Positions 37,300-48,789 of a stretch of 64,000 nt of DNA are shown here, in pieces. Origin of the DNA: Aldrovandia affinis (taxonomy: Eukaryota > Chordata > Actinopteri > Notacanthiformes > Halosauridae); NCBI GenBank assembly GCA_029706075.1, contig JAINUG010000519.1, positions 92,501 through 156,500 of the forward strand. The letters are read 5' to 3'. Below the pieces are notes generated by a model that worked only from the letters and a program-made list of their open reading frames with translations, was not told the DNA's origin and ran no database searches. Positions within the stretch are counted from its first letter, which is position 1, and each line of letters opens with the position of its first letter. A program made the position numbers and the translations under genes.

Positions 37300-38550
37300 G
37301 AATGGACCTGCTCAAAATATTACAAAACATCACAAATTGTTTGACTGCGTACAGTAGACTATGGTGTACCTACAAGAGTCATCAATCTAAACTTGTCCCA
37401 AAGTATCCCCGAATGTAGAACGCCTGTCTGGCGAGGAACGCCTCGCTGCTTCCCGCTGTGAGCAAGGCCGCTTCTGGCAGCCATCGCAGCAGGCAGTGAG
37501 TGACAGTCTTCGAGGATCACCCAAGACTTCTGAGTGCGTGCAGAGAAGAGACAAGATGCTGAACAAATACACTTGGATGTCCTTGTAATCCTTCTTGGCT
37601 CGCGCAGGCACTCCCCCCCCGGCCCACAGTGGTCTTGAGGTTGTCACGAACTATCCTGTCAGAGGCGGTGGGCCGTGGATAATCACTCCCCCCGCCGGCG
37701 AACACACACTCTGAATGTGCCCCCTCGCTATGCGGCCAGGCTCCAGCCGCACACTTGAGCGCAGCATCAGGGCCCCGGCTTCCCAGCGCTTCAGTACGTC
37801 TCTCAGCCTCTCCCGCCGAATGACGGAATGATCCCGTTTTTCAGCTCAGTAAATGATTCGGGGATGGTCTACTGCTCGTCTCCGGTTCACAGAGCAATCC
37901 TTCCTGTTCCACCTCGTAGCTTGGCATTTTAGAAAAATGTTAAAATAAAAAAAAAGGGAATATATAAGCGTGGAATGTGCAGATACCAAACATGGTCTCG
38001 CCTTAAAAGGCCCAGGATTCACTTTCTGTTCTTGGCCCTCATGGATAAAAAAAAAAACCCATCTTGCCTTCTGGTTAATGACAGGTGATTGCCTCGAGGA
38101 TCTTGCAGTGAAGCAACGTCCACCCCGTAATTCTACATCTGTGCAGTAAAGATAGTCTAAAATAGCTTTTAATTGAAGTTCAGCTAACCTAAATGGGGAG
38201 AGTGATAAAACGCACAATTGTTATCTGTCCTCTTCGGTCAACCATGAAAGTGTGGAGATCTCAATCACCCACGGGCCTCAAGCTAGAAAATACCTTTTAA
38301 AGTGAGGATGATGTGTAACAGACTGACTGGATTGTTCTGTCCTCTCTCAGGGTGAAATTACCATCATGCGGGTGATTTCGACATAGCAAGAGGTTTAAAA
38401 AAATAAAAAATAAAATCGAAAGTGAGAAATGGTTGGAGAAGTTGCAATAGTGGGCTAGGGAGGATGTTGACTGCTTTTGGGTGCACAGGCAAATAAAAAG
38501 CTACTTTAGTCATTCAGAATTTACATGCATTGATTTCAAATCTATCCTTT
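37300..38550. other. htr7 intron, nothing firmly recognised
   Basis: The CG-richer stretch 37420-37830 stands out from its AT-rich surroundings. Its minus-strand open frames have no domain I recognise. Confidence 0.4.
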
Positions 38551-38553
38551 ATC

Positions 38554-38705
38554 CAGTGGTTCTGTGTGGCTCAGTAGGTAGAGCACGGCGCTGACAATGC
38601 TTAGGTTGTGGGTTCGAGTCGCATTGGGACCACATATACTGAAAAATGTATGCATTCATTACTGTAAGTCGCTTTGGATAAAAGCGTCTCCTAAATGGCG
38701 TATGT
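38554..38705 (+). mobile_element. SINE-4 copy
   Basis: Clean copy: A box gtggctcagtaggtagagca, B box gggttcgagtcgc, tail gtcgctttggataaaagcgt, short ATGGCGTATG end and no long poly-A. Confidence 0.92.
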
Positions 38706-38879
38706 TACCTGGGTTTTCGACCCGGCCTTTCTCAGGAGAAGCTGGCCAGCCTAAACGTCAGACAGAATGGTTAAAGAATTCATCGTTTTTTATGCTTGGA
38801 TTTGAGATTCTCACATTCTCTGCTTTTTGTTTTGCGATTGTAAAAGGTAATAATGGTCCACATGTGTGAACTGGTTGTA

Positions 38880-39385
38880 GTGTGTGTGTGTGTGTGTGGG
38901 GGGTTCAAAAGGTATATGACATGCAGGACCAGTCAAAAGTTTGGTCCTGTATCTGGATCTGGATTACAGCTAATCCTTCATTACGGCTAATCCTACACTC
39001 CTTCATTCTTCAGCAAAATAAAAATCATGACCCGAAACGCACCTTGAAGTTGTGCATCTGATGAAGGAGCAACGTGAAGGACAACTTCAACTAATGACCT
39101 GGCCTGCCCAGTGTCCAGACCTCAGTCCCATAGAACCAGGGACGAACTGGACAGAAGAGGCAAAGCAAAGCAACTCATGTGCCTCTGGGAATTGCTGTAG
39201 GAGTGCTGTGGATTTCCAGCTGAAACGTATTAACCGAATGGCCCGTGTTTGTGAGGCTGTTTTCAAGAGAAGGGTGGCTATTTTGAGGAATCCAAGATTT
39301 AGAGACAATTTAAAAAAAATTGAACATTGCTTTGATGTTCCTTTTGTTTATTGTTACATGTGTTTTTTTACTCATTTTCAAGTAT
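38880..39385 (+). mobile_element. Tc1/mariner transposase remnant
   Basis: Frame-broken similarity to the DDE domain end: WPAQCPDLSPIEPG resembles the WPxQSPDLNPIE motif, then RINRMARVCEAVFKRR and a PRF segment. Not functional. Confidence 0.65.
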
Positions 39386-39391
39386 TTACAC

Positions 39392-39595
39392 CAGGGGTGT
39401 CCAATCTTATCCGAGAAGGGCCAGTGTGGGTGCAGGCTTTTGTTCTAGCCCAGCACTAAACGACTGATTAAACTAATCAAGGTCTTGATTGTAGACCATG
39501 ATTGGTGAATTAGTTGAATCCGGTGTTTTAATGCAGGGCTAGAACAAAAGCCTGCACCCACACCGGCCCTTCTCAGATAAGATTGGACACCCCTG
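39392..39595. mobile_element. hAT-like foldback miniature element, intact
   Basis: 204 bp, almost fully palindromic. The ends CAGGGGTGTCCAATCTTATC and its inverse are flanked by a perfect 8-bp duplication ATTTACAC (39384-39391 and 39596-39603). No coding capacity. Confidence 0.93.
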
Positions 39596-39603
39596 ATTTA
39601 CAC

Positions 39604-41065
39604 AAACCTACATGGTGTAAAACATTGTCAGTCAGGAGATAAACCTAGTTTCCAGCAGGTTTGTACTGAAACCTATGACTGATACCGGACGGTAAGGTGT
39701 CTTTGAGGGCTTTGTGGCTGTGCTCCACCTGGGATCAGCAGGGGAAGACCAGTGAAGTGCGGTAATCCCTGAGACTCTGTACTCCAGTCCGTCAGGGATG
39801 AGAGGTGTGTGCCAACGCACGTCTCTCTGCTGTGGAGCTAATCCCAGCGCATCAGCGTGTCCGTGCTCTCTCACGCCCTTACGGTAAGACACCCCGGCGC
39901 TGCTAACCGAGGTGAAGCGCACCGATGGAGTGCTGTGTCCACTACCCTATGATTGGGGATTACGGCTTTTTAGATGACATCCTCCCCCCCCCCTCCACCC
40001 CCACCCCTCCACCCCCCACCCCCACCCCTCCACCCCCCCCCCACCCCCACCCCTCCACCCCCCCCCCACCCCCTCCACCCCCACCCCTCCACCCCCACCC
40101 CCACCCCTCCACCCCCACCTCCGTCCACCCCCCACCCCTCCACCCCCACCCCCCCACCCACATCTCTCGCTCTCTCTCTCCACCTGAACGACAAGGCGGG
40201 GGGGGACAAAGCCCCCTCTCTCTCTCTCTCTGGTTGTTTTGGGATTCCTCCCATTGGAGGTTGTACAAGGTGTTTGTTGTGCCAGAGGAGCTTCAGTGCT
40301 TCGCCCGTGAAATGTACTAATCTGGCCTGGGTTGCAAGACGAGAGAGAACCGTGCACAATCATCAAAAATCTGTTCAACTTCACCAGCTTCCATCGCAGT
40401 GGGTCTGTTTGCAGGGCGGGAGAGTTCGTGTGGCTGCATTGAGTGTGTTTCCCTGTTCCATCCTGAGAGTGGTGGTCTTCATAGGATCTGGTTTCGGGCT
40501 TCTATCCCATTCAGGGTACTGTTTTGGATTGTAAATATTTTAAAAAGCCAGAAATGAATAATTCAGTGGCTCAGTGGCTGGGGGGGGGGTGTATTCGCTT
40601 ATGGTCATCCGTCTGCCTCGGTGGTAAATGTTGGCACAGTATCACGGGGAAACGCAATGGTTAGCAATTGAGAAAGGGATTTTTTTCTTTTTTTTCATGT
40701 GAAAATTAGGCCATCGTAAATCTATTAATTTTTGGCTGGAGGCCTGGGGTACAGTGGATACAGCTTGAGCTTGGAGTGCTTTTCTGAAGCCCTGTGGCTT
40801 AATTATGGCTTTAAGGCCTTAATTGAGCCTGTCTTTCTGATTTCGGGTCTGTTACGAATGTCACCGTGCCAGCTCACGTCCCCACTGCCCTCTCGGCCCT
40901 GACATACAGCAGAGTGATGGGCAGGAGGGTTATTTGCCACCAGAATGCCCCATATTATTACCCCATTACCCCTCCCCCTGCCATGTGGAGCCGTGGGCTG
41001 CCCGTTTGTATCTGTGTGAGTGAGGGAATGAGTTCAGCCGTGGAGAGCAATACAATAATAATACT
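39604..41065. other. htr7 intron with a C-rich tract
   Basis: A strand-asymmetric (CCACCC)n tract at 39982-40160 creates false proline- and glycine-rich open frames; nothing else is recognised. Confidence 0.6.
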
Positions 41066-41110
41066 ATTGCTGCTGCTGCTGCTGCTGCTACTACTACTAT
41101 AATATAATAT
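41066..41110. repeat. (CTG)n/(CTA)n microsatellite
   Basis: About 7 CTG units, then 4 CTA units. Confidence 0.9.
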
Positions 41111-41365
41111 ATATGCCATGCTTTTATCCAAAGTGGCTTACAGTAGTGAATGCATACATTTTTCAGTATGTGGCCCCAATGGGAATCGAACCCACATTTA
41201 AGCATTGTGAGCGCTATGCTTTACCTACTGAGCCACACAGAACCACACTCTACCTACTGAGCTACACAGAACCACACTCTACCTACTGAGACACACAGAA
41301 CCACGCTCTACCTACTGAGCCACACAGAACCACGCTCTACCTACTGAGACACACATAACCACACT
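41105..41365 (-). mobile_element. SINE-4 copy with tandemly repeated head
   Basis: The tail and body are followed by about five copies of a 29-bp unit holding tacctactgagccacacaga, i.e. the A-box region reversed. Confidence 0.88.
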
Positions 41366-41439
41366 ACTACTACTACTAATAATAATAATAATAATATTGA
41401 TAGCTTCTATTGGGATGCAGTGTGGTTTTCCTCAACCAC

Positions 41440-41990
41440 AGCATGACATCACTGTCCCCCCCATCCCAGCCGAGCACAGAAAGATGTAAGGGTCTGACTC
41501 TCTGTGATCTCACCCAGAGCTGACGCCACGGATCTTATGACTGTAATGACCTCGGGAGGCTGATCCTCAAATCCCCTAAACAACGAAACCGGATAAACAC
41601 CCCGATCCTCTGCTGGACGTGCTTTTTCCACACTTACTGTGCGTAACACACGGATACATTTGTCCCAAACCACAAAAATCTGAAGAAAAACAAACAAACA
41701 AAAACAAAAAAATAATGGAAAAAATGAGTCTCATGAATGAAGTGTTCATTTTAAAAGCTTGCTTGATCAAAGTGGTTAAGACTCCCCACCAAGGCCTTCA
41801 GATCTGTTCCCATTAAAGACTTTCACAGATAAAGAATGTCTTGCTTTGCCACCGAATGGAGTCAGGATCAATGCTGCCTGAAGAACACAGCAAGTTCAAC
41901 CGCTCCAGCCGAGATCTGTCACGTCTCCGTACAGATCACCAATTTAAATCACCAATTACTGTACCTTGTAATGATTGTGCAACCTGACTG
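41440..41990. other. htr7 intron, nothing recognised
   Basis: No repeat or coding family matched. Confidence 0.5.
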
Positions 41991-41993
41991 AAT

Positions 41994-41994
<1 letters not shown>

Positions 41995-42038
<44 letters not shown>

Positions 42039-42050
42039 GACAGAGAGAGA
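41995..42050. repeat. (GA)n microsatellite
   Basis: GA run with CAGA interruptions. Confidence 0.95.
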
Positions 42051-42191
42051 GGGGGTGTTAACAAAAACGGGCGGACCGAACCCTCAAATGAGTAGGGTGG
42101 CAGAGCAGAGAGAGAGAGGAGAGAGGGGTTTGTCTCCGTGTCAAAGAATCTGCCCTTGAGCATCTACAGCAGTGGAATCTTGAGCCTCTAG

Positions 42192-42384
42192 CAGTGGTTC
42201 TTAAACCTCTCCTCGGGGAACCCCAGCCAGTCCATGTATTTGTTCAGTTCCACCACCAGCACACCTGATTCAACTAATTTCTACTTAACGAGCGTTGATT
42301 AGTTGAATCAGGTGTGCTGGTGGTGGAATTGAACAAATACATGGACTGGCTGGGGTTCCCCGAGGAGAGGATTAAGAACCACTG
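42192..42384. mobile_element. hAT-like foldback miniature element
   Basis: 193-bp palindrome: CAGTGGTTCTTAAACCTCTC against its inverse ending AAGAACCACTG. It abuts the next element across atctacag. Confidence 0.88.
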
Positions 42385-42392
42385 ATCTACAG

Positions 42393-42575
42393 CAGTGTTT
42401 CTCAGTCCATTCCTACAGGACACACTGCGCTGCATGTTTTCATTCCAACCAACACTCAATCATGCTCAAGTGATCATTAACAGACGACAGATGCAGATGA
42501 TAGGTTGGGAGCGGAGGTTGGAATGAAAACGTGTGTGTGGGAGTGTGCCTTGTAGGAATGGCTTGAGAAACACTG
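42393..42575. mobile_element. Second hAT-like foldback element, adjacent
   Basis: Inverted ends CAGTGTTTCTCAGTCCATTC and GGCTTGAGAAACACTG, flanked by atctacag / gtctacgt. Different family from its neighbour, same as the half copy at 208. Confidence 0.85.
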
Positions 42576-42589
42576 GTCTACGTTAATAT

Positions 42590-43700
42590 CACAGCCAGGT
42601 GAAGAGGGAGCTGGGGGCAGGTCGGGGGACCTGCAATCAAAGTACCTTCACGTGTCACGAGTTCAGACCACAGCACGTCACCTTCTCGAAGAGATTCAAG
42701 GCCTGTTCAAAGGGGTTTAATTGGGTATTGCCGCTGCTGTGTTTGATTGGCCATCTTTTCCTGCATTCTCCCCCATAATTCTCGAGCTTCCCTCCGCAGA
42801 CACCGTTAAGCCGTGTTCCTCCACACAATCGGCCTCGCCGAATCTGAGCTGTTCTGTTTCGTAGGGCATGCGGGGACCCTGATTATCGAGAAACTGAAAG
42901 AGGAGAACGCACACGACTTGAGCTCCTGCAAATATTTTATTGAAATAGTTCATATGAATTTGAGGAGGCGCAAAGGTGAGAGGACAGGTGGGGACCTTAT
43001 GTACTGTCGAGTTGAGTCCTTTCATTGAATCATAATGAAATGTTAATAATTTGAGATCACACAGAATTACCTCTAAAGCTGTGCACACTAAGACGCTGTC
43101 TTTTAATAGTTCGGCCGTTATTGCGCCTCTCACCTGCCTAATCCCGCTCTGAATAAAGGAATTTACCTGTTCACTCAGACTGTTCATGAGGTCTGTCTCC
43201 TGGTGATCCGGATGCTGTGAGGCATTTCAAACAATAACGGTTTGGCACAAAACATTTTTCTCTTTCTAAATTTAGGGTGTTAACTCATAGGAGCCTTTTC
43301 ACTTCTGGTTTTTAATGCACACAGCAAGGCCCTGTTCTAGCCCTTTGGTCCTTTGTTGGATGAAAACAGGATAATTACCTTAACCGCTTCTGCTCTGAGA
43401 CTGGTGCAGGCACTGAGGGTGGTTCATTGTTCTTTTCTCTCATTAGAAGCCTCTTCAGAAAGAGAGTGAAAGAGAGCAGATTAAACGCTCCTTTCAGAAA
43501 TGCCGACAGCAGTTGCACGGAAGGCAAAGAAACATAAATTTCCCAAAGGGAAAGGCACTATGAACGGTGTTAATGGAACACTCCCCATATGCAGATCATC
43601 ATTTGGGAGGGGGTCTACACTAATCTGCATGGTGTAACCCAATAGGGTAGGAAAATTATCTTTTATTGGAACAATTTAAAAACATTTTTATTTAAAAATT
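42590..43700. other. htr7 intron, repeat-poor
   Basis: The 156-codon open frame at 42717-43187 (minus) shows no domain. Candidate regulatory DNA by lack of repeats only. Confidence 0.35.
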
Positions 43701-44391
43701 TTCCAACAAAATGGGAAAAACCCAAAAACAACAACAAAAAAGACATTCATGTAAACATTATTTTCCAACAAAAAAAAAAAAAAAAAAAAACAAAAACAAG
43801 GACAGGGGCACAAAACAACATGTTCAAACAAAACATTACATATAGTCACCAGACAGATACATGTGAGTTCAGAAGAAAAGAAAACAACTAAACGTTTTGG
43901 TCAATAGGGTAGGAAAGGGAGGGAGGATTATCTCCAAGTCTGTGGCAGGATCAAGACGCCCTTCCCTCTCCTGTAATCTTGGCACGGCTGCCGACTTTCG
44001 TAATCGCGGAGAGTGACTGAGATGAAACGAAACTGTTGATAGCGGCTCCGAGTAGATCTGCATGCTTGGAACAGGATTTCTGTAATGCACATCGAATCTG
44101 GAACTGATAACCGGGGAGGCTAAGGATGAGGGAACATGATTCCTCGTAATACCTGGCAAGATTAGACTGGCAGTGTGTGTATGTTTAGTTTAGGGCACGA
44201 CTGGAAGGTTCAAATTCCCTCCCCTGGCAGAGACGCAGATGAAAATTGTGCACCAGAGACAAGAGCAGGATTTCGAGAGCTGCAAGCGAGCTTGTCAAAA
44301 TGCAAATGTAGTGGTGGAGCTCCGATACGTGCGTTAACACATGAGTGTCCGCTACAGAATGTGGCGTCAATAAGAGTATGATTGGTTCCCT

Positions 44392-44603
44392 AGGCAGGCA
44401 GTGTGGTATCATGGTTACGGGACTGGGCTTGTAACGTTAAGGTTGCAGGTTCGATCTCCAGATGGGGCACTGCCGTTGTACCCTTGAGCACGGCACAACC
44501 TGAATTGCTTCAGTTAAAATCCAGCTGTATAAATGGATTGTAACGAAATGTCAACTGTAAGTCGCTCTGGATAAGAGCGTCTACTAAATGCCTGTAATGT
44601 AAT
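44392..44603 (+). mobile_element. SINE-3 nested in the first LTR
   Basis: tRNA-like head, ggttcgatctcc B box and tail ctctggataagagcgtctac. Flanked by a perfect 7-bp duplication GTTCCCT; the undisturbed site is seen in the second LTR. Confidence 0.92.
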
Positions 44604-44714
44604 GTTCCCTTGGCTGGGGACTCGGGTCTTTAGCTCAGCGGGCTAATCGTAGCTCTTGTTGCGTTGAGATCCTCGGTTTGAAACTTGCTGCAGGCAGAAC
44701 CAACTCCGTTACAT

Positions 44715-44732
44715 TGGTGCCGTGACTCGGAT
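44715..44732 (+). promoter_or_regulatory. Primer-binding site for tRNA-His
   Basis: TGGTGCCGTGACTCGGAT pairs over 18 bases with the 3' end of vertebrate tRNA-His (from memory of that tRNA). Confidence 0.85.
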
Positions 44733-44783
44733 CATAAGACTGATGTCTATCGGTCAGGCTGCGGTTGCTGCTGCAGGAGTTCC

Positions 44784-44795
44784 GAGGGGGGAGAG
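44784..44795 (+). promoter_or_regulatory. Polypurine tract
   Basis: Twelve purines in a row directly before the TG of the second LTR, the normal plus-strand priming position. Confidence 0.8.
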
Positions 44796-44984
44796 TGTAG
44801 CGGTGGACCTCCGGGACGTGCGTCAACACGCGAGCGTACGCTACAGAACGTGATGTCAATAAGAGTGCGATCGGTTCCCTTGGCTGGGGACTCGCTTCTT
44901 TAGCTCGGCGAGTTAATTGTGTCTCTTGTCGCGTCGAGATCCTTGGTTTGAAACTCGCTGCAGGCAGAACAAACTCTTGTTACA

Positions 44985-45780
44985 CAAACATGCATGTATA
45001 CATGAGACACGAGTCTCCACGCATGTGTACATTCCACTGGGGTTGTTTGTACCATCAGCCTCAAAACCCAGTGATTAAAGTCCATGTTGATGTGTTCAGA
45101 GCGGCTGATGGTTTAGCCTGTTTCAGCTGGAGCGGGCGGATTGTTTGGATGTGGTTGACGGACGGCGGGCATACCGAGAGATTGGCCGTGCTCTCTTCAT
45201 CCCTGACCCCAGGAAATGCCAGTGAGAGAGTGAGCCAGGCTTGGAGACGCCGTAGTTTGTATTCCACTTTCCACGTGCATGTCACAAAACTCACAGTAAT
45301 AAATAATTCCTTAAACGACGAGGTGGGCTTTGGGATTGTGTGGATCATCGGTAATTGCTTACCGTCCTGCACCATTTCATATTTACTCTCTAAAGAGGCA
45401 ACTCTGGCCAATTAGAATGACATAAAGTATGTTAAAATCAAGCCTGCTTTGAGCAGAACTCAAAGCAAAAGGTTGCTCCGGCTTGTTCAATTACACTGAA
45501 AGACAGTGAGGAATGTTCTCACGGCGTTAATCAACGGACATACAAGTGCACATATAGTTGATTTGGCTGATATTTTCCTCCAGATTTTGATTGTATTCAC
45601 AGAACAGCACGCTGTACCTTGGGTAGAAAACAGCTGGGCCAATATTATCCTGAGGATATCTTTGCTGTATTGTTTTGACTTCGAAGAAGAGTGCCGACGG
45701 GTTTACAAAAAGTAGGAAAAAAATGATCTGGCCTACGCTCTCTCTTGCCGCGGTCAGATTTTGTCTTGATAATGGATTCC
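44985..45780. other. htr7 intron, repeat-poor island
   Basis: Complex, repeat-free sequence of about 0.8 kb; open frames without recognisable domains. Possible conserved non-coding element, unproven. Confidence 0.35.
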
Positions 45781-45784
45781 CTCT

Positions 45785-45970
45785 GATTGTCCTCCCCTGG
45801 CCAGCTCACTGACCCATCTCTCCACACACCTGGGAGCAGCTCCCTACGGCCATGTCTCTTCTCTGCCCTGGTCCCTAGGCGGTGGAATGACCTTCCTCAC
45901 TCGGTCAGGACAGCAGATTCTCTTCCTATCTTCCGTAAAAGATCTGAAAACTCACCTTTTCAGACTGCAC
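45785..45970 (+). mobile_element. L2-like LINE ORF2 C-terminal fragment
   Basis: Encodes CLFSALVPRRWNDLPHSVRT, then SLPIFRKRSEN, the same module as at 12.2 and 47.6 kb. Confidence 0.7.
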
Positions 45971-45972
45971 CT

Positions 45973-46252
45973 CCGGGGCGATTCCAGGATTTGACCTTTA
46001 GGGGGGCTCAGTCCCCAATGAGAATGTTTTTTTATTAATTTACTGTTACATTCCTCAAAACAAAAACACCACAATGGTGGTCACTCTCAAAATTGAAACA
46101 CCACTCTCTCTCTATCTGTGGTATTTAAAAAAATAGATATTAAGTAAAAATGGTTTTTAGAAAATAACGTCTAAACATTTTCAGAGTGTCTGAGATGAAA
46201 GACAGGGGGGCTAAAGCCCCCCTAAATAGGGTCTAAAATCGCCACTGCTCCA
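45973..46252. mobile_element. Miniature element with inverted ends
   Basis: GGGGCGATTCCAGGATTTG at the left and the inverse-like TCTAAAATCGCCACTG at the right, with ttaggggggct / agccccccta inside. Confidence 0.65.
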
Positions 46253-46379
46253 CCTCAATTCATGAAAAAAGAAAGGAAATGTATAACCTCTTTTTACCCT
46301 TTGTATAAGTGGTTTTTAAGCATGAACGTCGGCAATGCCAATGTTTAGACTACAGCGTACGGTTTGATAGCTCTAGTGA

Positions 46380-46440
46380 TCTCCAGCCATGTAAATGCAC
46401 TCTTGTAAGTCACTTTGGATAAAAGCGTCTGCTAAATAAC
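46380..46440 (+). mobile_element. SINE/LINE tail fragment
   Basis: Only the conserved tail tttggataaaagcgtctgct remains. Confidence 0.65.
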
Positions 46441-46645
46441 AAACGTGTAAATTGATTGTATTTTCTCTCTAAATTCCTTTGGGGAGAAACACATTCCGTG
46501 TTAAATGTGTGCTTGCTCACCTGTAAGGCGCTAATGATTTGCTAACATACTTTGTCACGAGGCGGTAATGGAACAGCAGGTCGTAATGCTACAAAAAATG
46601 TGGGACACGCAAGTGCCCGTAAGAAATTAAGCCCATAAAAATGCA

Positions 46646-46647
<2 letters not shown>

Positions 46648-46735
<88 letters not shown>
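46648..46735. repeat. (GA)n microsatellite
   Basis: About 44 uninterrupted GA units. Confidence 0.98.
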
Positions 46736-46736
<1 letters not shown>

Positions 46737-47110
46737 ATTAAAATGGAATGGTATTTAAACGTGAACCTGTAAACGTAGAGAGCCACGATGTTTGCACTGG
46801 TGTTTATAACCATCCGTCAGGCTCACGTAAACCACTTGGCGCACAAGAAAAACAATGACTTAACCATCAGTTACGTTACAACAAGATCATTCCGCATCTT
46901 TATTTTAAAAAATTATGGATAAACCTCAAAAGTTTTGCGTTATCACAGTAAATATTCAATGAAAAGAAAGCAGATACAAAAAATTGTCAATCATTCACCA
47001 GTAATAAAACGATTTCTCCGTGAAGAATTTGATTATTTATTTATTGTCAAGGAAGCACGTTTTCCCCACGTCATTTTTAAAGTCAACTTCAGTGCCTGGA
47101 GTGGAAACAC

Positions 47111-47140
47111 ACAGGTGACTGCCAAAATAATGGAAACACT
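47111..47140. mobile_element. Tc1-like terminal fragment
   Basis: caggtgactgccaaaataat ggaaacact is the end sequence seen, inverted, at the right end of the Tc1 copy at 55.2 kb; the rest is absent. Confidence 0.6.
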
Positions 47141-47159
47141 AGAGAATGAATAACAAGCA

Positions 47160-47210
47160 CTATAGATTAGATGATACTTTATTAATCCCCACAGGGAAAT
47201 TGGTTAAACA
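47160..47210 (+). mobile_element. LINE tail fragment
   Basis: gatactttattaatccccac agggaaatt is a common fish LINE 3' fragment. Confidence 0.4.
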
Positions 47211-47489
47211 TATACCAATTACATATAAGCTAACTATACATACGAGGTAGATTTTTAGGCCAGCGGGATTCAATGCAGAGTTGTTTTTTTGCAAATCAAA
47301 CACACAAACGTGCCTCTTCATGCAGATGGTTAAAGCTGAACCACTCCTACTGGCTGCTCAAAGTCTTATCAGACACACACCGGCTTCTTCTGTGTGCCAC
47401 ATAATAATCAATACGGACATTGAGAGCAACATGAATTTTATAATGAATGTAAACACATCCGAGGGATTATCCGTTGGCTTGCGGCTAGA

Positions 47490-48015
47490 GGCACTGCTCC
47501 CCCTTACCTCCAGTCACTCACCTCCAGTCACTCATCACCCAGCCAGACCCCTCCTCTATCACCCCAGCCAGAGACCCCTCCGCTCCGCCTCCTCTGGCAA
47601 ACTGACTGCCCCATCCCTCCAGGCGCCCGGCAGCCGCTCCTCGCGGTCTCGTCTCTTCTCTGTCCTGACCCCTCGCTGGTGGAACGACCTCCCGCAATCG
47701 GTCAGGACCGCGGAGAGAGACTCCAAACCCATCTTTTCAGACTCCACTACCACTGAATTCTGTACATCTAGCTAATTGTCATCACCACTGCCGACTTGTT
47801 CAACACTATATACCCCTGCTTACTCCATTTAATAAATAAAAAAATTACTAACCTTTTCCTTCCCAGTGTTACAGGTATGGTACGCAATATGACTGTATTA
47901 CTGCACCGATCTCTTGCGCTAACTATGATTGTTCCTGCCATGTACTTATGCACATCTTGTAAGTCGCTCTGGATAAGAGCGTCTGCTAAACGCTTAAAAT
48001 GTAAATGTATATGTA
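47490..48015 (+). mobile_element. L2-like LINE 3' end with SINE-type tail
   Basis: Encodes RPLRSASSGKLTAPSLQAPG, then SRLFSVLTPRWWNDLPQSVR, a short 3' UTR, and ends cttgtaagtcgctctggata, the tail shared with SINE-3 and SINE-4. Confidence 0.82.
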
Positions 48016-48019
48016 TATG

Positions 48020-48490
48020 TAATTTCACATTCGAGGACAGAGTGAGTGTTTGCTCGGGCACTTTGGCAGCCCCACGTGGCAGAGGTAAGCTGGTCTGGTC
48101 ATGGTTCACACTCTGTTCACAGGGAAGTGTCTAGTCACGGTAATGTGGGGTGATAAAACTCACCTGTTGATACAAAAGAATCCTCATTTACCAAATAATT
48201 GAGTGAGTGAAACATTTTACTTTGTATTTCTTGGGCAGCGCATTTTTTCAGGGTTCCCTGATGAAGAAGGGAAGTGCTTATAAGGGAAATTGCTCAATTG
48301 GGTTTAATGGTGATTCAGTACAAGCGGAATTGCTGAACGCTCCGGGGTAAGGTTTCTGTTGTTGTTAAATGGCGTGCCATAAAAGACATCATAAAGTTCA
48401 CTAAAAAAAGAGCTGCCTTCTTTTTCAGGTTATTTTTTTGGTTGCATAGTATTTTTTGGTGCGTTTTGCATTATGTAGCTACAGTAAACA
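48020..48490. other. htr7 intron, nothing recognised
   Basis: No repeat or coding family matched. Confidence 0.5.
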
Positions 48491-48494
48491 AATA

Positions 48495-48785
48495 AACAAT
48501 ATATGTCATTTAGCAGACGCTTTTATCCAAAGTGACTTAGAGTAGTGAATGCATATTCTTCAGTATATGTGGTCCCAGTGGGTATTGAACCCACAACCTA
48601 AGCGTTGTCAATGCCGTGCTCTACCTACTGAGCCAAACAGAACCATGCTCTACCTACTGAGCCACACAGAACCACCTACTGAGCCACACAGAACTACGCT
48701 CTACCTACTGAGCCACACAGAACCACGCTCTACCTACTGAGCCACACAGAACCATGCTCTACCTACTGAGCCAGACAGAACCACT
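48495..48785 (-). mobile_element. SINE-4 copy with tandemly repeated head
   Basis: Tail and body followed by about six shortened copies of the ctacctactgagccacacag unit. Confidence 0.88.
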
Positions 48786-48789
48786 TGCG

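Larger units (their letters stand above)
44307..44984 (+). mobile_element. Miniature LTR retrotransposon (TRIM-like), two LTRs, PBS and PPT
   Basis: The two LTRs (44307-44713 and 44796-44984) both start TGTAG and end TTACA. Without a nested SINE the first is about 188 bp, the second 189 bp. One base after the first LTR lies TGGTGCCGTGACTCGGAT (44715-44732), an 18/18 complement of the tRNA-His 3' end with CCA. GAGGGGGGAGAG (44784-44795) is a polypurine tract flush with the second LTR. Only 82 bp lie between the LTRs, so no gag or pol. The flanks share caaa (4-bp duplication). The LTRs carry tRNA-like A and B boxes. Confidence 0.87.

Noticed and set aside
37387..37705. Minus-strand open frames in a CG-richer stretch of the htr7 intron
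   Set aside because: No domain recognised and no splice partners found; noted as unexplained composition only.
38554..38705. Possible tRNA genes at SINE-4 and SINE-3 heads
   Set aside because: A and B boxes are present, but there is no complete cloverleaf and each is followed by the same SINE body and tail.
39947..40534. Proline-rich and glycine-rich open frames of up to 186 codons
   Set aside because: Products of the C-rich (CCACCC)n tract in all frames; no start context, no domain, inside the htr7 intron.
42717..43187. 156-codon open frame on the minus strand within the htr7 intron
   Set aside because: Mixed low-information protein without family features; kept only as repeat-poor DNA.
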